NCBI RefSeq assembly: GCF_040115645.1
Contig: NW_027096033.1
Span: 372,001-436,000 of the forward strand
From: Euwallacea fornicatus
Taxonomy: Eukaryota > Arthropoda > Insecta > Coleoptera > Curculionidae
DNA length: 64,000 nucleotides
Direction: 5' to 3'
The notes under the pieces are model-generated. The model searched no databases and was not told the origin of the DNA. It worked only from the letters and a program-made list of their open reading frames with translations. Positions within the stretch are counted from its first letter, which is position 1; every line of letters starts with the position of its first letter. Both the position numbers and the translations under genes were made by a program. This document shows, piece by piece, positions 24,969 through 36,608 of this stretch.

Positions 24969-27432
24969 AAGATGTCACAACACATCATGATTACATCTTG
25001 TTGAACTTCCAAGAAAAATAGTACTTTATGTGCTCAAACACACAACTTTTGTGACTTTTCAAACTTTGAAGCTCGATAACTTCGGCAAATGGGGACCAAA
25101 TTTGTTAAACAAAGTGTCAAAGTAATCACCTCAACGAGATTTTGAAGATGTCACAACACATCATGATTACATCTTGTTGAACTTCCAAGAAAAATACTAC
25201 TTTATGTGCTCAATCACACAACTTTTGTGACTTTTCCAATTTTGAAGCTCGATAACTTTGGCAAATGTGGACCAAATTTGTTAACCAAAGTGTCAAATTA
25301 ATCAGTTCGACGAGATCTTTAAAATGACACAACAATTCATGATTGCATCTCGTTGAATTTCCAAGAAAAATAGTACTTTATGTGCTCAAACACACAACTT
25401 TTGTGACTTTTCCAATTTTGAAGCTCGATAACTTTGGCAAATGTGGACCAAATTTGTTAAACAAAGTGTCAAATTAATCAGCTCGACGAGATCTTTAAAA
25501 TGACGCAACACATCATCATTGCACCTTGTTGAACTTCCAAGAAAAATAGTACATTATGTGCTCAAACACACAAATTTTGTGACTTTTCAAACTTTGAAGC
25601 TCGATAGCTTCGGCAAATGAAGACCAAATTTGTTAAACAAAGTGTCAAATTAATCAGCTCGACGAGTTTTTGAAGATATCACAACACTTCGTGATTGCAT
25701 CTTGTTGAACTTCCAAGAAAAATAATACTTTATGTGCTCAAACACACATATTTTGTGACTTTTCAAACTTTGAAGCTCGATAACTTTGGCAAATGTGGAC
25801 CAAATTTGTTAACCAAAGTGTCAAATTAATCAGCTCGATGAGATCTTTAAAATGGCACAACACATCATCATTGCATCTTGTTGAACTTCCAAGAAAAATA
25901 GTACATTATGTGCTCAAACAAACAACTTTTGTGACTTTTCAAACTTTGAAGCTCAATAACATTGGCAAATGTGGACCAAATTTCTTAAACAAAGTGTCAA
26001 AGTAATCACCTCATCGAGATTTTGAAGATGTCACAACACATCATGATTGCATCTTGTTGAATTTCCAAGAAAAATAGTACTTTATGTGCTCAAACACACA
26101 ACTTTTGTGACTTTTCAAACTTTGTAGCTCGATAACTTCGGCAAATGTGGACCAAATTTCTTAAACAAAGTGTCAAATTAATCAGCTCAACGAGATTTTG
26201 AAGATGTCACGACACATCATGATTGCATCTTGTTGAATTTCCAAGCAAAATAGTACTTTATGTGCTCAAACACACATATTTTGTGACTTTTCAAACTTTG
26301 AAGCTCGATAACTTCGGCAAATGTGGACCAAATTTCTTAAACAAAGTGTCAAATGAATCAGCTCAACGAGATTTTGAAGATGTCACGACACATCATGATT
26401 GCATCTTGTTGAATTTCCAAGAAAAATAGTACTTTATGTGCTCAAACACACATATTTTGTGACTTTTCAAACTTTGAAGCTCGATAACTTTGGCAAATGT
26501 GGACCAAATTTCTTAAACAAAGTGTCAAATTAATCAGCTCAACGAGATTTTGAAGATGTCACAACACATCATCATTGCATCTTGTTGAACTTCCAAGAAA
26601 AATAGTACTTTATGTGCTCAAACACACATATTTTGTGACTTTTCAAACTTTGAAGCTCGATAACTTTGGCAAATGTGGACCAAATTTCTTAAACAAAGTG
26701 TCAAATGAATCAGCTCGACAAGGTTATGAAGATGTCACAACACACCATGATCACATCTTGTTGAACTTCCAAGAAAAATAGTACTTTATGTGCTCAAACT
26801 CACATATTTTGTGACTTTTCAAACTCTGAAGCTCGATAACTTTGGCAAATGTGGACCAAATTTCTTAAACAAAGTGTCAAAGTAATCACCTCATCGAGAT
26901 TTTGAAGATGTCACAACACATCATGATTGCATCTTGTTGAATTTCCAAGAAAAATAGTACTTTATGTGCTCAAACACACAACTTTTGTGACTTTTCAAAC
27001 TTTGAAGCTCGATAACTTCGGCAAATGTGGACCAAATTTCTTAAACAAAGTGTCAAATTAATCAGCTCAACGAGATTTTGAAGATGTCACGACACATCAT
27101 GATTGCATCTTGTTGAATTTCCAAGAAAAATAGTACTTTATGTGCTCAAACACACATATTTTGTGACTTTTCAAACTTTGAAGCTCGATAACTTTGGCAA
27201 ATGTGGACCAAATTTCTTAAACAAAGTGTCAAATTAATCAGCTCGACGAGATCTTTAAAATGACACAACAATTCATGATTGCATCTTGTTGAATTTCCAA
27301 GAAAAATAGTAGTTTATGTGCTCAAACACACAACTTTTGTGACTTTTCAAACTTTGAAGCTCGATAGCTTCGGCAAATGAAGACCAAATTTGTTAAACAA
27401 AGTGTCAAATTAATCAGCTCGACAAGGTTATG
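24969..27432 (+). repeat. 14-monomer tandem duplication (2,464 bp), copy 1
   Basis: Copy 1 of a 14-monomer block. Shared markers at +2,464 bp are GGCAAATGGGGACC (about 25,087 and 27,551), CTTCGTGATTG (25,687 and 28,151), CCAAGCAAAATAG (about 26,241 and 28,705), CAAATGAATCAGCTCAACG (about 26,351 and 28,815), and CCATGATCACATC (about 26,747 and 29,211). Left of 24,969 the copies differ: ATTTTAAAG here, GGTTATGAAG before copy 2. Confidence 0.9.
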
Positions 27433-29962
27433 AAGATGTCACAACACATCATGATTACATCTTGTTGAACTTCCAAGAAAAATAGTACTTTATGTGCTCA
27501 AACACACAACTTTTGTGACTTTTCAAACTTTGAAGCTCGATAACTTCGGCAAATGGGGACCAAATTTGTTAAACAAAGTGTCAAAGTAATCACCTCAACG
27601 AGATTTTGAAGATGTCACAACACATCATGATTACATCTTGTTGAACTTCCAAGAAAAATACTACTTTATGTGCTCAATCACACAACTTTTGTGACTTTTC
27701 CAATTTTGAAGCTCGATAACTTTGGCAAATGTGGACCAAATTTGTTAACCAAAGTGTCAAATTAATCAGTTCGACGAGATCTTTAAAATGACACAACAAT
27801 TCATGATTGCATCTCGTTGAATTTCCAAGAAAAATAGTACTTTATGTGCTCAAACACACAACTTTTGTGACTTTTCCAATTTTGAAGCTCGATAACTTTG
27901 GCAAATGTGGACCAAATTTGTTAAACAAAGTGTCAAATTAATCAGCTCGACGAGATCTTTAAAATGACGCAACACATCATCATTGCACCTTGTTGAACTT
28001 CCAAGAAAAATAGTACATTATGTGCTCAAACACACAAATTTTGTGACTTTTCAAACTTTGAAGCTCGATAGCTTCGGCAAATGAAGACCAAATTTGTTAA
28101 ACAAAGTGTCAAATTAATCAGCTCGACGAGTTTTTGAAGATATCACAACACTTCGTGATTGCATCTTGTTGAACTTCCAAGAAAAATAATACTTTATGTG
28201 CTCAAACACACATATTTTGTGACTTTTCAAACTTTGAAGCTCGATAACTTTGGCAAATGTGGACCAAATTTGTTAACCAAAGTGTCAAATTAATCAGCTC
28301 GATGAGATCTTTAAAATGGCACAACACATCATCATTGCATCTTGTTGAACTTCCAAGAAAAATAGTACATTATGTGCTCAAACAAACAACTTTTGTGACT
28401 TTTCAAACTTTGAAGCTCAATAACATTGGCAAATGTGGACCAAATTTCTTAAACAAAGTGTCAAAGTAATCACCTCATCGAGATTTTGAAGATGTCACAA
28501 CACATCATGATTGCATCTTGTTGAATTTCCAAGAAAAATAGTACTTTATGTGCTCAAACACACAACTTTTGTGACTTTTCAAACTTTGTAGCTCGATAAC
28601 TTCGGCAAATGTGGACCAAATTTCTTAAACAAAGTGTCAAATTAATCAGCTCAACGAGATTTTGAAGATGTCACGACACATCATGATTGCATCTTGTTGA
28701 ATTTCCAAGCAAAATAGTACTTTATGTGCTCAAACACACATATTTTGTGACTTTTCAAACTTTGAAGCTCGATAACTTCGGCAAATGTGGACCAAATTTC
28801 TTAAACAAAGTGTCAAATGAATCAGCTCAACGAGATTTTGAAGATGTCACGACACATCATGATTGCATCTTGTTGAATTTCCAAGAAAAATAGTACTTTA
28901 TGTGCTCAAACACACATATTTTGTGACTTTTCAAACTTTGAAGCTCGATAACTTTGGCAAATGTGGACCAAATTTCTTAAACAAAGTGTCAAATTAATCA
29001 GCTCAACGAGATTTTGAAGATGTCACAACACATCATCATTGCATCTTGTTGAACTTCCAAGAAAAATAGTACTTTATGTGCTCAAACACACATATTTTGT
29101 GACTTTTCAAACTTTGAAGCTCGATAACTTTGGCAAATGTGGACCAAATTTCTTAAACAAAGTGTCAAATGAATCAGCTCGACAAGGTTATGAAGATGTC
29201 ACAACACACCATGATCACATCTTGTTGAACTTCCAAGAAAAATAGTACTTTATGTGCTCAAACTCACATATTTTGTGACTTTTCAAACTCTGAAGCTCGA
29301 TAACTTTGGCAAATGTGGACCAAATTTCTTAAACAAAGTGTCAAAGTAATCACCTCATCGAGATTTTGAAGATGTCACAACACATCATGATTGCATCTTG
29401 TTGAATTTCCAAGAAAAATAGTACTTTATGTGCTCAAACACACAACTTTTGTGACTTTTCAAACTTTGAAGCTCGATAACTTCGGCAAATGTGGACCAAA
29501 TTTCTTAAACAAAGTGTCAAATTAATCAGCTCAACGAGATTTTGAAGATGTCACGACACATCATGATTGCATCTTGTTGAATTTCCAAGAAAAATAGTAC
29601 TTTATGTGCTCAAACACACATATTTTGTGACTTTTCAAACTTTGAAGCTCGATAACTTTGGCAAATGTGGACCAAATTTCTTAAACAAAGTGTCAAATTA
29701 ATCAGCTCGACGAGATCTTTAAAATGACACAACAATTCATGATTGCATCTTGTTGAATTTCCAAGAAAAATAGTAGTTTATGTGCTCAAACACACAACTT
29801 TTGTGACTTTTCAAACTTTGAAGCTCGATAGCTTCGGCAAATGAAGACCAAATTTGTTAAACAAAGTGTCAAATTAATCAGCTCGACAAGGTTATGAAGA
29901 TGTCACAACACATCATGATTACATCTTGTTGAACTTCCAAGAAAAATAGTACTTTATGTGCT
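27433..29962 (+). repeat. 14-monomer tandem duplication, copy 2
   Basis: Second copy of the 2,464-bp unit. The match continues a little beyond one full unit, to about 29,962, where GTGCTGAAACAC replaces GTGCTCAAACAC. I noticed no internal difference from copy 1. From about 29.7 kb the sequence also matches the 10.7-kb and 24.1-kb blocks, so this is a meeting point of several duplicated segments. Confidence 0.9.
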
Positions 29963-31840
29963 GAAACACACAACTTTTGCGACTTTTCAAACTTTGAAGC
30001 TCGATAGCTTCGGCAAATGAAGACCAAATTTGTTAAACAAAGTGTCAAATTAATCACCTCAACGAGATTATAAAGATGTCACAACACATCATGATTACAT
30101 CTTGTTGAACTTCCAGGAAAAATAGTACTTTATGTGCTCAAACACACAACTTTTGAGACTTTTCAAACTTTGAAGCTCGATAACTTCGGCAAATGTGGAC
30201 CAAATTTGTTAAACAAAGTGTCAAAGTAATCACCTCAACGAGATTTTGAAGATGTCACAACACATCATGATTACATCTTGTTGAACTTCCAAGAAAAATA
30301 GTACTTTATGTGCTCAAACACACAACTTTTGTGACTTTTCAAACTTTGAAGCTCGATAACTTTGGCAAATGTGGACCAAATTTGTTAACCAAAGTGTCAA
30401 ATTAATCAGTTCGACGAGATCTTTAAAATGACACAACAATTCATGATTGCATCTTGTTGAATTTCCAAGAAAAATAGTACTTTATGTGCTCAAACACACA
30501 TATTTTATGACTTTTCAAACTTTGAAGCTCGATAACATTGGCAAATGTGGACCAAATTTCTTAAACAAAGTGTCAAAGTAATCACCTCAATGAGATTTTA
30601 AAGATGTCACAACACATCATGATTACATCTTGTTGAACTTCCAAGAAAAATAGTACCTTATGTGCTCAAACACACAACTTTTGTGACTTTTCAAACTTTG
30701 AAGCTCGATAACTTCGGCAAATGGGGACCAAATTTGTTAAACAAAGTGTCAAAGTAATCACCTCAACGAGATTTTGAAGATGTCACAACACATCATGATT
30801 ACATCTTGTTGAACTTCCAAGAAAAATACTACTTTATGTGCTCAATCACACAACTTTTGTGACTTTTCCAATTTTGAAGCTCGATAACTTTGGCAAATGT
30901 GGACCAAATTTGTTAACCAAAGTGTCAAATTAATCAGTTCGACGAGATCTTTAAAATGACACAACAATTCATGATTGCATCTCGTTGAATTTCCAAGAAA
31001 AATAGTACTTTATGTGCTCAAACACACAACTTTTGTGACTTTTCCAATTTTGAAGCTCGATAACTTTGGCAAATGTGGACCAAATTTGTTAAACAAAGTG
31101 TCAAATTAATCAGCTCGACGAGATCTTTAAAATGACGCAACACATCATCATTGCACCTTGTTGAACTTCCAAGAAAAATAGTACATTATGTGCTCAAACA
31201 CACAAATTTTGTGACTTTTCAAACTTTGAAGCTCGATAGCTTCGGCAAATGAAGACCAAATTTGTTAAACAAAGTGTCAAATTAATCAGCTCGACGAGTT
31301 TTTGAAGATATCACAACACTTCGTGATTGCATCTTGTTGAACTTCCAAGAAAAATAATACTTTATGTGCTCAAACACACATATTTTGTGACTTTTCAAAC
31401 TTTGAAGCTCGATAACTTTGGCAAATGTGGACCAAATTTGTTAACCAAAGTGTCAAATTAATCAGCTCGATGAGATCTTTAAAATGGCACAACACATCAT
31501 CATTGCATCTTGTTGAACTTCCAAGAAAAATAGTACATTATGTGCTCAAACAAACAACTTTTGTGACTTTTCAAACTTTGAAGCTCAATAACATTGGCAA
31601 ATGTGGACCAAATTTCTTAAACAAAGTGTCAAAGTAATCACCTCATCGAGATTTTGAAGATGTCACAACACATCATGATTGCATCTTGTTGAATTTCCAA
31701 GAAAAATAGTACTTTATGTGCTCAAACACACAACTTTTGTGACTTTTCAAACTTTGTAGCTCGATAACTTCGGCAAATGTGGACCAAATTTCTTAAACAA
31801 AGTGTCAAATTAATCAGCTCAACGAGATTTTGAAGATGTC
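29685..31840 (+). repeat. Long-range duplicate of the 10.7-12.8 kb block
   Basis: Counterpart of 10,677-12,832 at +19,008 bp. It reproduces the order TTTTGCG, CCAGGAAAAATAG, TTTTGAGAC, TTCGACGAG, CATATTTTATG, GGCAAATGGGG, GCATCTCGTT, GCACCTTG, CTTCGTG, CAATAACATTGG, TTTGTAGCTC. GTACCTTATG near 30,658 is private to this copy. The match stops near 31,841, where ACAACACATCATGATTAC replaces ACGACACATCATGATTGC. Confidence 0.85.
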
Positions 31841-33461
31841 ACAACACATCATGATTACATCTTGTTGAACTTCCAAGAAAAATAGTACTTTATGTGCTCA
31901 AACACACAACTTTTGTGACTTTTCAAACTTTGAAGCTCGATAACTTCGGCAAATGTGGACCAAATTTCTTAAACAAAGTGTCAAATTAATCAGCTCAACA
32001 AGATTTTGAAGATGTCACAACACATCATGATTGCATCTTGTTGAATTTCCAAGAAAAATAGTACTTTATGTGCTCAAACACACAACTTTTGTGACTTTTC
32101 AAACTTTGAAGCTCGATAACTTCGGCAAATGTGGACCAAATTTCTTAAACAAAGTGTCAAAGTAATCACCTCAATGAGATTTTAAAGATGTCACAACACA
32201 TCATGATTACATCTTGTTGAACTTCCAAGAAAAATAGTACTTTATGTGCTCAAACACACAACTTTTGTGACTTTTCAAACTTTGAAGCTCGATAACTTCG
32301 GCAAATGGGGACCAAATTTGTTAAACAAAGTGTCAAAGTAATCACCTCAACGAGATTTTGAAGATGTCACAACACATCATGATTACATCTTGTTGAACTT
32401 CCAAGAAAAATACTACTTTATGTGCTCAATCACACAACTTTTGTGACTTTTCCAATTTTGAAGCTCGATAACTTTGGCAAATGTGGACCAAATTTGTTAA
32501 CCAAAGTGTCAAATTAATCAGTTCGACGAGATCTTTAAAATGACACAACAATTCATGATTGCATCTCGTTGAATTTCCAAGAAAAATAGTACTTTATGTG
32601 CTCAAACACACAACTTTTGTGACTTTTCCAATTTTGAAGCTCGATAACTTTGGCAAATGTGGACCAAATTTGTTAAACAAAGTGTCAAATTAATCAGCTC
32701 GACGAGATCTTTAAAATGACGCAACACATCATCATTGCACCTTGTTGAACTTCCAAGAAAAATAGTACATTATGTGCTCAAACACACAAATTTTGTGACT
32801 TTTCAAACTTTGAAGCTCGATAGCTTCGGCAAATGAAGACCAAATTTGTTAAACAAAGTGTCAAATTAATCAGCTCGACGAGTTTTTGAAGATATCACAA
32901 CACTTCGTGATTGCATCTTGTTGAACTTCCAAGAAAAATAATACTTTATGTGCTCAAACACACATATTTTGTGACTTTTCAAACTTTGAAGCTCGATAAC
33001 TTTGGCAAATGTGGACCAAATTTGTTAACCAAAGTGTCAAATTAATCAGCTCGATGAGATCTTTAAAATGGCACAACACATCATCATTGCATCTTGTTGA
33101 ACTTCCAAGAAAAATAGTACATTATGTGCTCAAACAAACAACTTTTGTGACTTTTCAAACTTTGAAGCTCAATAACATTGGCAAATGTGGACCAAATTTC
33201 TTAAACAAAGTGTCAAAGTAATCACCTCATCGAGATTTTGAAGATGTCACAACACATCATGATTGCATCTTGTTGAATTTCCAAGAAAAATAGTACTTTA
33301 TGTGCTCAAACACACAACTTTTGTGACTTTTCAAACTTTGTAGCTCGATAACTTCGGCAAATGTGGACCAAATTTCTTAAACAAAGTGTCAAATTAATCA
33401 GCTCAACGAGATTTTGAAGATGTCACGACACATCATGATTGCATCTTGTTGAATTTCCAAG
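31825..33461 (+). repeat. 9-monomer block matching 24.6-26.2 kb
   Basis: About 1.64 kb matching 24,609-26,245 at +7,216 bp (41 monomers), including the AACAAGATTTTG C units, GGGGACC, AATACTACTTTATG, GCATCTCG, CTTCGTG (32,903 against 25,687) and TTTGTAGCTC. It also produces a 9-monomer spacing (1,584 bp) to the preceding CTTCGTG block at 31,319. The match ends where this copy has CCAAGAAAAA and the other CCAAGCAAAA. Confidence 0.85.
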
Positions 33462-34848
33462 AAAAATAGTACTTTATGTGCTCAAACACACATATTTTGT
33501 GACTTTTTAAACTTTGAAGCTCGATAACTTTGGCAAATGTGGACCAAATTTCTTAAACAAAGTGTCAAATTAATCAGCTCAACGAGATTTTGAAGATGTC
33601 ACAACACATCATCATTGCATCTTGTTGAACTTCCAAGAAAAATAGTACTTTATGTGCTCAAACACACATATTTTGTGACTTTTCAAACTTTGAAGCTCGA
33701 TAACATTGGCAAATGTGGACCAAATTTCTTAAACAAAGTGTCAAAGTAATCACCTCATCGAGATTTTGAAGATGTCACAACACATCATGATTGCATCTTG
33801 TTGAATTTCCAAGAAAAATAGTACTTTATGTGCTCAAACACACAACTTTTGTGACTTTTCCAATTTTGAAGCTCGATAACTTTGGCAAATGTGGACCAAA
33901 TTTGTTAAACAAAGTGTCAAATTAATCAGCTCGACGAGATCTTTAAAATGACGCAACACATCATCATTGCACCTTGTTGAACTTCCAAGAAAAATAGTAC
34001 ATTATGTGCTCAAACACACAAATTTTGTGACTTTTCAAACTTTGAAGCTCGATAGCTTCGGCAAATGAAGACCAAATTTGTTAAACAAAGTGTCAAATTA
34101 ATCAGCTCGACGAGTTTTTGAAGATATCACAACACTTCGTGATTGCATCTTGTTGAACTTCCAAGAAAAATAATACTTTATGTGCTCAAACACACATATT
34201 TTGTGACTTTTCAAACTTTGAAGCTCGATAACTTTGGCAAATGTGGACCAAATTTGTTAACCAAAGTGTCAAATTAATCAGCTCGATGAGATCTTTAAAA
34301 TGGCACAACACATCATCATTGCATCTTGTTGAACTTCCAAGAAAAATAGTACATTATGTGCTCAAACACACAACTTTTGTGACTTTTCAAACTTTGAAGC
34401 TCGATAGCTTCGGCAAATAAAGACCAAATTTGTTAAACAAAGTGTCAAATTAATCAGCTCGACGAGATTTTGAAGATGACACAACACACCATGATTACAT
34501 CTTGTTGAACTTCCAAGAAAAATAGTACTTTATGTGCTCAAACACACAACTTTTGTGACTTTTCAAACTTTGAAGCTCGATAGCTTCGGCAAATGAAGAC
34601 CAAATTTGTTAAACAAAGTGTCAAATGAATCAGCTCGACGAGATCTTTAAAATGACACAACACACCATGATTACATCTTGTTGAACTTCCAAGAAAAATA
34701 GTACTTTATGTGCTCAAACACACAACTTTTGTGACTTTTCAAACTTTGAAACTCGATAACTTCGGCAAATGTGGACCAAATTTCTTAAACAAAGTGTCAA
34801 ATTAATCACCTCAACGAGATTTTAAAGATGTCACAACACATCATGATT
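33462..34848 (+). repeat. Transition block with 7-monomer repeat and first type F unit
   Basis: The left part matches about 14.98-15.24 kb (GACTTTTTAAAC). Then about 33,845-34,360 repeats 32,613-33,128 at +1,232 bp (7 monomers), with CTTCGTG at 34,135, the last occurrence I see. Next come the first F unit (34,321-34,496), A units, and a C unit with GAAACTCGATAAC. This is the changeover from the B/C/D-rich middle to the C/E/F-rich right half. Confidence 0.82.
34321..34496 (+). repeat. Representative type F monomer (CAAATAAAGACC)
   Basis: Type F resembles type A, including the GAAGCT-CGAT-AGCTTC dyad, but reads GGCAAATAAAGACC, so the ATG present in other units is ATA. I first see it here. It recurs near 39.2, 40.7, 43.4, 43.6, 44.8, 45.0, 46.2, 47.8, 50.4, 50.6, 52.2, 54.8, 55.0, 55.5, 57.5, 60.1 and 63.6 kb. 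It is therefore a variant spread through the right half by block duplication. Confidence 0.92.
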
Positions 34849-35024
34849 ACATCTTGTTGAACTTCCAAGAAAAATAGTACATTATGTGCTCAGACACGCA
34901 ACTTTTGTGACTTTTCAAACTTTGAAGCTCGATAACTTTGGCAAATGTGGAACAAATTTGTTACACAAAGTGTCAAAGTAATCACCTCAACGAGATTTTG
35001 AAGATGTCACAACACATCATGATT
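34849..35024 (+). repeat. Representative type E monomer (GGAACAAATTTGTTACAC)
   Basis: Type E carries GTGGAACAAATTTGTTACAC, creating the palindrome AACAAATTTGTT, then CAAAGTAATCACCTCAACG. Most later E units also have CAAACTCTGAAGCTC. This first unit carries the rare CAGACACGCAAC instead of CAAACACACAAC. Earlier units near 17.53, 21.58 and 23.16 kb have GGAACAAATTTGTTAAAC and look like relatives of this type. E units occur singly, as alternating dimers and as runs of three. Confidence 0.92.
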
Positions 35025-35728
35025 ACATCTTGTTGAACTTCCAAGAAAAATAGTACTTTATGTGCTCAAACACACAACTTTTGTGACTTTTCAAACTTTG
35101 AAGCTCGATAGATTCGGCAAATGAAGACCAAATTTGTTAAACAAAGTGTCAAATTAATCAGCTCGACAAGGTTATGAAGATGTCACAACACACCATGATT
35201 ACATCTTGTTGAACTTCCAAGAAAAATAGTACTTTATGTGCTCAAACACACATATTTTGTGACTTTTCAAACTCTGAAGCTCGATAACTTTGGCAAATGT
35301 GGAACAAATTTGTTACACAAAGTGTCAAAGTAATCACCTCAACGAGATTTTGAAGATGTCACAACACATCATGATTACATCTTGTTGAACTTCCAAGAAA
35401 AATAGTACTTTATGTGCTCAAACACACAACTTTTGTGACTTTTCAAACTTTGAAGCTCGATAGATTCGGCAAATGAAGACCAAATTTGTTAAACAAAGTG
35501 TCAAATTAATCAGCTCGACAAGGTTATGAAGATGTCACAACACACCATGATTACATCTTGTTGAACTTCCAAGAAAAATAGTACTTTATGTGCTCAAACA
35601 CACATATTTTGTGACTTTTCAAACTCTGAAGCTCGATAACTTTGGCAAATGTGGAACAAATTTGTTACACAAAGTGTCAAAGTAATCACCTCAACGAGAT
35701 TTTGAAGATGTCACAACACATCATGATT
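35025..35728 (+). repeat. 2-monomer HOR (352 bp), two units
   Basis: Units 35,025-35,376 and 35,377-35,728 each hold an A-like monomer with the rare GATAGATTCGG followed by an E monomer with AACTCTGAAGC and GGAACAAATTTGTTACAC. GATAGATTCGG breaks the type A dyad (AGATTC faces GAAGCT). The preceding E monomer at 34,849 extends the alternation by half a unit. Confidence 0.9.
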
Positions 35729-36608
35729 ACATCTTGTTGAACTTCCAAGAAAAATAGTACTTTATGTGCTCAAACACACAACTTTTGTGACTTTTCAAAC
35801 TTTGAAGCTCGATAACTTCGGCAAATGTGGACCAAATTTCTTAAACAAAGTGTCAAATTAATCAGCTCAACAAGATTTTGAAGATGTCACAACACATCAT
35901 GATTGCATCTTGTTGAATTTCCAAGAAAAATAGTACTTTATGTGCTCAAACACACAACTTTTGTGACTTTTCAAACTTTGAAGCTCGATAACTTCGGCAA
36001 ATGTGGACCAAATTTCTTAAACAAAGTGTCAAATTAATAAGCTCGACAAGGTTATGAAGATGTCATAACACATCATGATTACATCTTGTTGAATTTCCAA
36101 GAAAAATAGTACTTTATGTGCTCAAACACACATATTTTGTGACTTTTCAAACTCTGAAGCTCGATAACTTTGGCAAATGTGGAACAAATTTGTTACACAA
36201 AGTGTCAAAGTAATCACCTCAACGAGATTTTGAAGATGTCACAACACATCATGATTACATCTTGTTGAACTTCCAAGAAAAATAGTACTTTATGTGCTCA
36301 AACACACAACTTTTGTGACTTTTCAAACTTTGAAGCTCGATAACTTCGGCAAATGTGGACCAAATTTCTTAAACAAAGTGTCAAATTAATCAGCTCAACA
36401 AGATTTTGAAGATGTCACAACACATCATGATTGCATCTTGTTGAATTTCCAAGAAAAATAGTACTTTATGTGCTCAAACACACAACTTTTGTGACTTTTC
36501 AAACTTTGAAGCTCGATAACTTCGGCAAATGTGGACCAAATTTCTTAAACAAAGTGTCAAATTAATAAGCTCGACAAGGTTATGAAGATGTCATAACACA
36601 TCATGATT
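35553..36608 (+). repeat. 3-monomer HOR (528 bp), two units, E-C-C
   Basis: Units 35,553-36,080 and 36,081-36,608 each consist of an E monomer, a C monomer ending AACAAGATTTTG, and a C monomer ending AATAAGCTCGACAAGG and ATGTCATAACAC. TCATAAC occurs at 36,063 and 36,591. The same E-C-C motif with TCATAAC returns at 40,111, 47,151, 51,551, 57,007 and 59,471, so it is a core element of the right half. Confidence 0.9.
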
